Shown piece by piece: positions 1 through 5,228 of a stretch of DNA of 7,336 nucleotides (position 1 is the stretch's first letter; every line of letters starts with the position of its first letter). The stretch is from Methanosarcina sp. (GTDB lineage Archaea > Halobacteriota > Methanosarcinia > Methanosarcinales > Methanosarcinaceae). The position numbers and the translations under genes are program-made. Below the pieces are notes generated by a model that searched no databases, had not been told where the DNA came from, and worked only from the letters and a program-made list of their open reading frames with translations. The stretch covers positions 4,218 to 11,553 of the forward strand of contig DUIO01000233.1 of NCBI GenBank assembly GCA_013330315.1, given 5' to 3'.

Positions 1-71
1 AATAAAAATATAAAAAACACTTAAAGGCTCCGATCAGAGATATCCTAAGCCCTGGAAACCAAAACTAAAAG

Positions 72-149
72 AAAGGCACAGGAAAAATAAAGGCATAGGA
101 AATTGACAGAACCATGTCTAAAACAAATAATCAGGCCCAAAACAAATAA
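72..149. repeat. Two pairs of short direct repeats in AT-rich non-coding DNA
   Basis: AAAGGCAYAGGAAA occurs at 72-85 and again at 89-102, a 17-bp period. AAAACAAATAA occurs at 120-130 and 139-149, a 19-bp period. No gene is visible from 1 to about 180. The repeats look like local slippage duplications; no function can be read from them. Confidence 0.5.
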
Positions 150-189
150 CCGGGTATAAAAAAAGCGAAAATATAGTTCACATGATTTT

Positions 190-400
190 TCTGATCTGAT
201 CACGCTGGATTTCATCCTCACAGCCTTTCAGTCCCTGCTCAATCTATTTTTCTGCTTCTCCGTGTTTATGGTTTCCATTACCGTATCCGCAATGTCCTCC
301 CTGTTCTCCGTGCTCTTCATGTTTTCCATATCTTCCGCGCAAAAAAAAGTAAAGTAAAATGTAAGCAAAGACGGATATATAGCTTGATATACTTGAGATA
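190..400 (-). pseudogene. Decayed 5'-truncated copy of a DUF2933-type membrane/His-rich protein gene
   Basis: Read on the minus strand from about 399, this stretch translates as SSYISVFAYILLYFF, then a basic GRYGKHEEH segment, then GGHCGYGNGNHKHGEAEK, and stops at TAG (246-244). The order and many residues match the second membrane helix and His-rich tail of the gene at 2189-1833 in this window (SSYMFFFAYVLLHFF, GRHGKHEEQ, GGHCGHSGHDS..HKHGEAEK). Relative to that gene three codons are missing in frame in the His-rich part. The stop replaces a Gly codon, and similarity continues beyond it (IEQG versus VEQG). The first helix and start codon cannot be found upstream: the frame closes at TAG 411-409 and the DNA beyond it does not align. 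I read this as an old paralogous copy, truncated at the 5' end and nonsense-mutated. Both bounding stops are amber, so in a pyrrolysine-using archaeon readthrough is conceivable, but the lost N-terminus argues for a dead gene. Confidence 0.8.
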
Positions 401-485
401 CACAACGGCTAACGGCTTTCCCGCCTTAGAATTAAATTCATTTCAAATTTACCGGCAATGGTACTCCAGAAAGATAAAAGGTTAA

Positions 486-495
486 GCTTTATTTC
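486..495 (+). promoter_or_regulatory. Candidate TATA element of the UbiE-like methyltransferase gene
   Basis: GCTTTATTTC resembles an archaeal TATA box. Initiation about 25 nt downstream would give a roughly 30-nt leader containing the GGGGG ribosome site at 535-539, which agrees with starting translation at 547. This is inferred from spacing only. Confidence 0.35.
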
Positions 496-546
496 TGTAA
501 AGAGCTATTGATTCTTCTCATAATCATGGTTTTTGGGGGAAAAATT

Positions 547-1197
547 ATGGAAGAAAAATTAACTGATGAAGAGAGAAAATATTATGTACTTGTAAGAAAG
601 GCATTTGCTATCCTGGCTCCATATTATGATGTCGTTGCCATACCTTTTTCCGGTGTAAGGGATAAAGTGGTGAATATTACAAATGCCAAAAAAGGTTCCA
701 AAATACTGGATGTTGCTACAGGAACGGGGCAACAGGCTTTTGCATTCGCGAAAAAAGGTTATGAAGTTATAGGAATTGACCTCTCTGACGCTATGCTTGA
801 TGTGGCTAGAAAGAAAAACAAATTTGGAAATGCGAAATTTGAAGTTGCTGATGCAACAAATTTACCGTTTGAGGACGATAGTTTTGACGTATCTACCATA
901 TCATTTGCTTTGCATGATATGCCTCTGACTATAAGGGAAAAAATATTAAAAGAGATAGTAAGGGTAACCAGGCCACAGGGAACCATAGTAGTTGCTGATT
1001 ATAACTTGCCTGAAAATAAAATCAGTAAATTTTTAATTTATCATTTTGTCTCCCTTTATGAAGCAGAATATTATAAAACTTTCATTAAATCCGACCTCGA
1101 AACACTACTTCACAAAAACAGGATTAAGGTAATAGATAAAGATACAGTGATGCTAGGAGCTGGGAGGATATTAAAAGGGATAAATAACAAGCTATAA
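547..1197 (+). CDS. UbiE/COQ5-like class I SAM-dependent methyltransferase
   Basis: A 216-residue soluble protein with the class I Rossmann methyltransferase signature. Motif I ILDVATGTGQQ (residues 53-63) is the SAM-binding glycine loop. VIGIDLS (74-80) carries the acidic residue expected to bind the SAM ribose. ADATNLPFEDDSFD (101-114) and FALHDM (120-125) form the motif II region, and RPQGTIVVADY (142-152) is motif III. The closest broad family is Methyltransf_11/UbiE, which methylates quinones, lipids or small molecules; the substrate cannot be told from sequence. The N-terminal segment with YYDVVA resembles the helical cap of UbiE proteins. The frame is open from TTG 508 and has an ATG at 526, but ATG 547 is preferred: GGGGG at 535-539 gives 7-nt spacing and the shorter product starts just before the conserved region. 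Tandem stops TAA TAG end it. It is convergent with the broken methyltransferase gene at 1434-1840, and it appears to be transcribed alone. Confidence 0.9.
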   Translation: MEEKLTDEERKYYVLVRKAFAILAPYYDVVAIPFSGVRDKVVNITNAKKGSKILDVATGTGQQAFAFAKKGYEVIGIDLSDAMLDVARKKNKFGNAKFEVADATNLPFEDDSFDVSTISFALHDMPLTIREKILKEIVRVTRPQGTIVVADYNLPENKISKFLIYHFVSLYEAEYYKTFIKSDLETLLHKNRIKVIDKDTVMLGAGRILKGINNKL

Positions 1198-1254
1198 TAG
1201 ATTCAGGAATTTGGGATATTTAGCAAGTTATAATAGGTTTAGCAAGCTATAATA
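1186..1254 (+). repeat. Three imperfect copies of AGCAAGCTATAATAG spanning the gene end
   Basis: AACAAGCTATAATAG (1186-1200) holds the last codons and tandem stops of the methyltransferase gene. Near-identical copies follow at 1222-1236 (AGCAAGTTATAATAG) and 1241-1254 (AGCAAGCTATAATA). The first downstream copy is in the same reading frame as the gene end, the second is not. This looks like local duplication of the 3' end of the gene. Confidence 0.7.
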
Positions 1255-1275
1255 ACTGAAATATTCGAAAATTTA

Positions 1276-1371
1276 TTTTTTCAAAAAAGGATTAAGAGCA
1301 ATTGAAATAATATTATGAAATTTAATATTGAGCCTATCCTAAAACTATAATATTTCTTACATCAATAAGAA
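1276..1371. terminator. Convergent intergenic region with oligo-T/oligo-A tract and a small hairpin
   Basis: TTTTTT C AAAAAA at 1276-1288 gives an oligo-T run on both strands. That fits archaeal oligo-T termination for the plus-strand methyltransferase gene and, less directly, for the minus-strand unit ending at 1434. A perfect 6-bp inverted repeat TTCTTA/TAAGAA with a 6-nt loop lies at 1354-1371. These are the only structures I see in the 236-bp gap; termination is inferred. Confidence 0.35.
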
Positions 1372-1433
1372 TTTCAGGACAATTTTCATGGTCAAAAATC
1401 CTGTTTTATATTGGGAATTCGAAATTCGGAAAA

Positions 1434-1840
1434 TCAATTTTGAGTTTTGGGATCAGCTCCATGATTCTTCTGTGCCTTATAAAGCACACTCCAGGACGAA
1501 GAGAGAAGATATAGCCCCCCCAGGATCAGAACGTAGCTGAAAATATGAATCAGGCTAATGTGAGGATCCCCTGTCATGCCCAGAAGGTCGCTCCAGAGAT
1601 GCCCGGAATTGTGAGAGTAAATGTCTAGCCCCGAGTAGCGGTCCGTAAGCCAGCCTGATAACAGGTAAATGGTGAGAGGGAAACCGTACATTTCGGTAAA
1701 CAGTGCAACTATAAATGCTGCAAATCCTCCAGGAGAGCGCCAGTCTCGCGATGTTTTAGGTTGTGTAAAGCTTAGGGGGAAGACGATAAAAATCAAAGAG
1801 TTAATTATATCCAGAGGCCATATGCCTGAATGTTACTCAT
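1434..1840 (-). pseudogene. Broken ICMT-like membrane methyltransferase gene: early frameshift and missing catalytic half
   Basis: The reading frame contains the N-terminal membrane half of the isoprenylcysteine-carboxyl-methyltransferase-like family often found beside DUF2933 in bacteria: NSLIFIVFPLSF, RDWRSPGGFAAF, then EMYGFPLTIYLLSGWL and GLYLLSSSWSVLYKAQ. The natural start is ATG 1840, which overlaps the end of the upstream gene as ATGAGTAA. That frame reads MSNIQAYGLW and then stops at once (TAA, 1807-1805). The family sequence resumes in another frame as WPLDIINSLIF. Restoring one extra GGCCTCT after TATGGCCTCT would rejoin the two as YGLWPLDII, so loss of one copy of a 7-bp tandem repeat is a simple explanation. 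The product also stops (TGA 1436-1434) shortly after YKAQKNH. Full-length relatives continue into the SAM-binding GPY..RHPQY region, and no such sequence is found downstream. A shortened product from TTG 1796 is possible but would lack the catalytic part. Confidence 0.8.
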
Positions 1841-2189
1841 CTGATCTTCCCTCGCTGTGTTCATAATGACTGTTTTCATGCTGACCTGTATCGTCATACC
1901 TTCCAGTACCCTGTTCAACCCCTTTTTCTGCTTCACCATGCTTATGTTTCCTGCTGTCATGCCCACTATGCCCGCAGTGTCCTCCCTGTTTTTCCTGTTC
2001 TTCGTGCTTTCCATGCCTCCCACACATGAAAAAGTGAAGCAGGACATAAGCAAAGAAGAACATGTAGCTGGAATATGCCAGAAGGTGAGCTTTATGCTCT
2101 GTCAGCAGATAGAATGCAATAGTGGCTAAAATGAAAACTACCATTGCTTTTATAGTAAAATTATTAAAATTGATATTTACTCCTTTCAT
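1833..2189 (-). CDS. DUF2933-type small membrane protein with His-rich tail
   Basis: A 118-residue protein. Two hydrophobic segments (about residues 14-30 and 37-55) flank the sequence LLTEHKAHLLAY. Helix, TEH-AH, helix, then a basic His-rich start (HFFMCGRHGKH) is the layout of the DUF2933 family. The tail from residue 57 is hydrophilic and loaded with metal-ligand residues: 13 His in the whole protein, plus GGHCGHSGH (69-77) and HKHGE. The family has no established activity; in bacteria it sits in heavy-metal (copper/silver) resistance clusters, so membrane-anchored metal binding is a reasonable inference. ATG 2189 is preceded by a weak GAGGG, and the next in-frame Met is at residue 16, inside helix 1. 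Its stop overlaps the ATG of the methyltransferase gene (ATGAGTAA), a sign of translational coupling, but that partner is now broken. A dead paralogue lies at 190-400. Confidence 0.75.
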   Translation of the reverse strand: MKGVNINFNNFTIKAMVVFILATIAFYLLTEHKAHLLAYSSYMFFFAYVLLHFFMCGRHGKHEEQEKQGGHCGHSGHDSRKHKHGEAEKGVEQGTGRYDDTGQHENSHYEHSEGRSDE

Positions 2190-2588
2190 TCGGAAATCCC
2201 TCTTTTAAATAGATAGACTGATTAATTAATTAACATAATAAGCAAAAGAGTTTCCAAAAATTTAATAATTGTTTTGTAAGTGCGAATATGTCTGCCCTAT
2301 AGATTTGATTAATAAGCATTTCCAGGGATTTTTTTCAATCCCCAGAGAAGATTTATTTTTTTAATAATTGTTATATATAAAATATAAAAAATAAATATAA
2401 AAATATGCTCATAGCGGCAAAAATTACACGTTCATACCGGAAAAAGTATTGTTGAGCCTTAACTTTATTATAATTATTAGAACATAACTTTATGATACTA
2501 TTCCAAATAAACCCCAAATATCGCGAATTCTCTTTCAGCTTCTTATCCAGAAAAGATAATGCCGTAGTGGAATCAATATACTAAGAAT
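2190..2588. other. AT-rich divergent intergenic region with promoter-like tracts, a direct repeat and a hairpin
   Basis: No gene is visible in these 399 bases. The region separates divergent genes. TTAATTAATTAA (2222-2233) is a perfect 12-bp palindrome about 35 bp upstream of the DUF2933-type gene and could be an operator. TTTAATAATTGTT is repeated directly at 2261-2273 and 2360-2372. GGGATT/AATCCC with a 6-nt loop forms an inverted repeat at 2325-2342. The tract 2351-2405 is almost pure A/T with several TATATA-like sites that could serve either direction. No convincing ribosome site precedes the permease start. Confidence 0.45.
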
Positions 2589-3320
2589 ATGCTTGCTTAT
2601 GAGGAAATTATTCTTATAGCTCTACTCACACTGTTAGCAAGCCTGATCGGGACTCTGGCCGGATTTGGGATATCAACAATTATGGTACCTGTTCTCCTCA
2701 TGATATTTCCTCTGCCTCAAACCCTTCTTTTTGTGGGCATAATTCACTGGTTTAATGATATCTGGAAAATGCTCTTATTTCGAAAAGGCATAAAATGGAA
2801 ACTTTTTCTCGCCTTTGGCCTGCCTGGAATCTTCACAGGTTTCATAGGGTCATCTTTATCCTTGAGAATTTCACAGGAACTCCTTTCAAGGGCTTTAGGA
2901 ATATTCCTTATAGCTTATGTTCTTTTTATTACTGTCAACCGGAAGTTCAAGCTTAGCCAGAAGTTATCAGTTGCAGTATCCGGCGGAGCTCTTACAGGAC
3001 TTTTTGCAGGCATTTTCGGCATAGGAGGAGAGATAAATGCGGTGGCGCTGAGCGCTTTTAATCTTGAGAAAGCTGTTTATATCTCAACTGCAGGTGCCAT
3101 ATCTTTTATGATCGATTCAACAAGGATAGCGACCTATATTGCAGGGGGCATAAGGCTTGACCCTTCCATTTTGTCGGGTTTTCCAGTCTTTATACCCGTA
3201 TCTTTAATCGGAGCAATGATTGGCAGGAAAGGAATAGAGAGAATACCTCAGGAAAAATTCAGGAATTTTGTGGCAGTTTTTATACTTTTATTCGGCATGA
3301 AACTGCTGGTATTCCCATAA
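2589..3320 (+). CDS. TauE/SafE (DUF81) family membrane permease
   Basis: A 243-residue, very hydrophobic protein with the internal two-repeat layout of the TauE/SafE family. The first repeat opens with LIGTLAGFGIST (residues 19-30), the second with GLFAGIFGIGGEINAVAL (137-154). These glycine-rich loops at the start of each half are the family signature. About eight membrane segments can be drawn (near 5-37, 44-60, 72-90, 100-117, 126-145, 163-185, 196-212 and 225-242). The family exports or imports sulfite, sulfonates, sulfoacetate and other organic or sulfur anions across the cytoplasmic membrane; the substrate here cannot be assigned. Length is normal (about 240-270), so it looks intact. 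ATG 2589 lacks a clear Shine-Dalgarno sequence; it is chosen because it begins just before the first helix and no later Met fits. The neighbours give no firm clue to substrate. Confidence 0.9.
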   Translation: MLAYEEIILIALLTLLASLIGTLAGFGISTIMVPVLLMIFPLPQTLLFVGIIHWFNDIWKMLLFRKGIKWKLFLAFGLPGIFTGFIGSSLSLRISQELLSRALGIFLIAYVLFITVNRKFKLSQKLSVAVSGGALTGLFAGIFGIGGEINAVALSAFNLEKAVYISTAGAISFMIDSTRIATYIAGGIRLDPSILSGFPVFIPVSLIGAMIGRKGIERIPQEKFRNFVAVFILLFGMKLLVFP

Positions 3321-3325
3321 CTGGA

Positions 3326-3345
3326 TGTTATTTTATTCAATAACA
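3326..3345 (+). terminator. Hairpin downstream of the permease gene
   Basis: TGTTATT (3326-3332) and AATAACA (3339-3345) are perfect 7-bp arms around a 6-nt loop, 5 nt after the permease stop codon. No long T run follows. The role as terminator or 3' processing site is inferred from position. Confidence 0.35.
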
Positions 3346-3427
3346 GATTGAAGAGAAATACATTAGTAGCTTTCCTGAACAATAAATTGTAAAAGAACTA
3401 TTCAGTCTTTTTAATGGCATTTGATCC

Positions 3428-3438
3428 TTATTAAATAG
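3428..3438 (+). promoter_or_regulatory. TATA element suggesting a leaderless mRNA for the ICMT-family gene
   Basis: TTATTAAATAG is centred about 26 bp before ATG 3460, the archaeal TATA-to-start distance. No Shine-Dalgarno sequence precedes that ATG. Transcription would then begin at or near the start codon. Confidence 0.45.
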
Positions 3439-3459
3439 TTTTGCGATAAATAAAAATGT

Positions 3460-4068
3460 ATGCGTGAAAATTGGTTCAAAATAGCTCTGACAGCCCTTCT
3501 TCTGGCTGACGCGAGTGTCAGGTTATATTATCTAAAGGGCCGGAGAAAGTTCGAAAGAGTAGCAGTAAAACATGAAAAAAGAGAGAATTTCTTCTATCGC
3601 CTGGTTGGAATGGGTCTTATTCCCATATCCTACTACTTGCTCACCCCAAGAATAGATGCTTTTCGCCTGCCTTTCCCTGCCTGGCTTCGCTGGTCAGGAG
3701 CAGCAATAATCTTTGCGGGCGATCTTCTCTTCATCTGGTCTCATAGAGCTTTAGATAAAAACTGGTCGCCTCTTCTGGAGATACGAAAAGGGCATACTCT
3801 GGTAACTGAGGGTCCTTACAGATTCATCAGACATCCCATGTATGCAGCCATTTTCCTGATAGGGACTGGGATATTATTTCTCTCTGCCAACTGGACAGTG
3901 GCCTCATCTTATATGCTGCCGGTAATTTTTATGTACTTGATCCGGGTTTCCGATGAAGAAGAGATGATGGTAGAACAGTTCGGAGATGAATACCGGAAAT
4001 ATATGAAGAGTACGGGACGTCTGTTGCCAAAACTGAATATAAAGTTTAATCCGGTGCATGACCGTTAA
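3460..4068 (+). CDS. ICMT/PEMT-family integral membrane methyltransferase
   Basis: A 202-residue membrane protein of the isoprenylcysteine carboxyl methyltransferase / phospholipid methyltransferase superfamily. Hydrophobic segments lie near residues 5-25, 44-63, 75-95, 127-145 and 146-163. The cytosolic catalytic signature is complete: LVTEGPYRFIRHPMYAA (114-130) holds the GPY and RHPxY residues that bind SAM, and SDEEEMMVEQFGDEYRKY (164-181) plus TGRLLP (185-190) form the conserved C-terminal acidic helix and end. The LDKNWSP and EIRKGHTLVT segment is also typical. Archaea lack Ras-type prenylcysteine proteins of the eukaryotic kind, so the substrate is probably a lipid or another small hydrophobic molecule (inference). 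Unlike the broken relative at 1434-1840 this one looks intact and belongs to a different subfamily. It is 139 bp downstream of the permease with its own TATA element, so it is probably an independent unit. It converges with the small secreted-protein gene. Confidence 0.9.
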   Translation: MRENWFKIALTALLLADASVRLYYLKGRRKFERVAVKHEKRENFFYRLVGMGLIPISYYLLTPRIDAFRLPFPAWLRWSGAAIIFAGDLLFIWSHRALDKNWSPLLEIRKGHTLVTEGPYRFIRHPMYAAIFLIGTGILFLSANWTVASSYMLPVIFMYLIRVSDEEEMMVEQFGDEYRKYMKSTGRLLPKLNIKFNPVHDR

Positions 4069-4116
4069 ACTTTATTATTCGCAGCAATCTATAATAGAAG
4101 TAAATCAGCAGCTATT

Positions 4117-4398
4117 TTATGTGCAGAATTCAGATCGGCGGAAATCCCTGTGACCTTTCCGATCCAAGCTCACACCCGAGCTCACATCTTCACCGGAATA
4201 AAAATCGTGGCAAGAGGAACCATTTTCGGAATAATTTGGATTTACATATTCGGCACCATCCAGATATGTGGCAGCGAACCTCTTCATCAACTCAAAGCTA
4301 TAATTCTTATCATCCGAAGCAGCTGCATTGACAACCGCTGTCCCGAAAAAACCTATCAAGACCAGTACCATGAGACCTGCAGTTATTGCTTTTTTCAT
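4117..4398 (-). CDS. Small secreted protein of unknown function
   Basis: I do not recognise this family. The 93-residue product starts with a clear Sec signal peptide: MKKAI, a hydrophobic core to about residue 21, then VVNAAA as a probable cleavage region near residues 24-27. The mature part is about 66 residues, rich in Ser, Tyr and acidic residues, with Cys at 63 and 92 in GSSCHDFYSGEDVSSG and at the very end (EFCT). Translation from ATG 4398 is supported by GAAGGTG with good spacing. The last 20 residues (RKGHRDFRRSEFCT) are basic and differ in character from the rest. The neighbouring +1 frame there is also open, reading WIGKVTGISADLNSAHKIA before a TAG, so a frameshift near the C-terminus is possible but unproven. 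Promoter features upstream suggest specific regulation. Convergent with the ICMT-family gene 48 bp away. Confidence 0.65.
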   Translation of the reverse strand: MKKAITAGLMVLVLIGFFGTAVVNAAASDDKNYSFELMKRFAATYLDGAEYVNPNYSENGSSCHDFYSGEDVSSGVSLDRKGHRDFRRSEFCT

Positions 4399-4423
4399 TT
4401 TTTACACCTTCATCAGGATATTG

Positions 4424-4451
4424 ATTTGTTTACATTAAGTGTAAAACAAAT
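4424..4451. promoter_or_regulatory. 28-nt near-perfect palindrome at the secreted-protein promoter (candidate operator)
   Basis: The arms ATTTGTTTACA (4424-4434) and TGTAAAACAAAT (4440-4451) are inverted repeats, differing by one extra base, around TTAAG. The inner TTTACA/TGTAAA pair is perfect. On the minus strand a TATA-like ACTTATATTTG (4457-4447) overlaps one edge, so transcription should start near 4426 and a bound protein would block it. A partial half-site TTTACAC recurs at 4401-4407, close to the start codon. The sequence also lies in the likely 5' end of the mRNA, so a hairpin role is possible. Confidence 0.5.
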
Positions 4452-4856
4452 ATAAGTCTTATGATTAAAAGCTTTCAGATTTGTTCATTTCATTATCAGC
4501 CTTTTTATATCCGGAGCAGAACGGGACTGAATCTGTACTCACTCAATGAAAAGCCGGGGTTTGACATCAAAACATAGCAAATTATGCTCAAACTGTGTTA
4601 CATATGCTAGAAGAAAATTCAGTTAAGCGGGCCAGAGTTTTGAGAATAAGAATAGTATTTGAAGATAATATTTGAGGATACTATTTGTATAGATAGATTA
4701 CATCTGTTTCTATAAGAAAAACAAGAAAGTAAAAGCAGTAAAATATAAGGACCATATGGATGAAAATTTAGCCTGCGTGTGCTTATTTTTACAGACAAAC
4801 CAATAGCCCGGAGACTGTAATAATATTATTTGACCTGAAGGTTTTAAGAATCCAAT
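4452..4856. other. Non-coding stretch with a 13-bp triple repeat
   Basis: I see no supportable gene here. Three tandem 13-bp units related to AGTATTTGAAGAT lie at 4654-4666, 4667-4679 and 4680-4692. AATAATATTATT (4819-4830) is a perfect 12-bp palindrome just beyond the 3' end of the HMA gene. A 16-codon frame at 4756-4806 has AGGA in front of its ATG, but it has no recognisable relative and is too short to call. Confidence 0.4.
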
Positions 4857-5063
4857 TCATAAAGTATGGTATCCGGCATCCCGGATTGCATCCTTTATTT
4901 TTTCAATGTCCGTCCTTGCCTCTTCAAAATCTACAACTGCTTCTTTTTTTTCCAGGCTTACATCCACTTCTACCACTCCCTTAACGGAAGCAATAGCTCT
5001 TCCCACTCTAATAACACAGTGATTGCATTCCATACCTTCAATTCTTATAGTTTCCTGTACCAG
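4857..5063 (-). CDS. Heavy-metal-associated (HMA) domain metallochaperone, CopZ/Atx1-like, non-ATG start
   Basis: The minus strand encodes a complete 68-residue HMA domain with ferredoxin-like pattern. ETIRIEG is strand 1, GMECNHC (residues 10-16) is the metal loop with both Cys of the MxCxxC motif, VIRVGRAIASV is helix 1, GVVEVDVSLEKKEAVVDF covers strands 2-3, DIEKIKDAIRDAG is helix 2, and YHTL is the end before TGA. Such proteins bind Cu(I) or similar soft metals and pass them to P-type ATPases or regulators; no ATPase is in this window. There is no ATG, GTG or TTG at the expected place. CTG 5063 would give MVQETIRIEG, the usual family length, with AGGGGG 8 nt before it. Alternatives are a GTG at 5132 followed by an in-frame TAG at 5102-5100 (amber, possible pyrrolysine readthrough), the internal ATG 5033 (which loses strand 1), or a mutated start. 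An A8 run inside the gene keeps the frame open. Confidence 0.8.
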   Translation of the reverse strand: MVQETIRIEGMECNHCVIRVGRAIASVKGVVEVDVSLEKKEAVVDFEEARTDIEKIKDAIRDAGYHTL

Positions 5064-5123
5064 AGAAAATGCCCCCTTCTCTCTCCCTGCTAATAGATTC
5101 TATATTCCAATTGATTCTGAGTC

Positions 5124-5223
5124 CTCATTCACCTTATTTTGTAGAATTCCATAAAATCAACATGCTGAATGTAAATAATGAAAGAGTACTGTGAATAGGA
5201 ATTAGCCTATGAAGGTGAATGAG
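5124..5223. repeat. 12-bp inverted repeat, each arm reading AAGGTGAATGAG outward
   Basis: CTCATTCACCTT (5124-5135) and AAGGTGAATGAG (5212-5223) are perfect inverted copies 76 bp apart. Each arm, read away from the centre, looks like a ribosome site plus ATG. The minus arm leads to a 12-codon frame ending in TAG, the plus arm into the 22-bp repeats. It sits upstream of the HMA gene and may be regulatory or a remnant of an inverted duplication. Confidence 0.6.
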
Positions 5224-5228
5224 TATTA

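Noticed and set aside
1..180. Remnant of a methyltransferase partner downstream of the dead DUF2933 copy
   Set aside because: The minus-strand translation shows none of the family segments such as GLWPL or EMYGFPLT.
1805..2129. Alternative frames on both strands across the DUF2933-type gene
   Set aside because: They are shadows of the His-rich frame. Only the last codons of the minus frame ending at 1805 matter, as they hold the original start of the broken methyltransferase.
4119..4455. Two overlapping plus-strand frames opposite the secreted-protein gene
   Set aside because: The minus strand has a signal peptide and ribosome site; the plus-strand frames are low-complexity His/Ile-rich shadows.
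4756..4806. 16-codon frame MDENLACVCLFLQTNQ with AGGA upstream
   Set aside because: The ribosome site is only 4 nt from the ATG, the frame is very short and no relative is recognised; chance is enough to explain it.
4921..4980. Suspected frameshift at the A-run of the HMA gene
   Set aside because: Recounting gives eight A residues, which keeps LEKKEAVVDF in frame, so the gene is open throughout.
4866..5093. 75-codon plus-strand open frame
   Set aside because: It is the antisense shadow of the HMA metallochaperone, whose motifs are clear on the minus strand.
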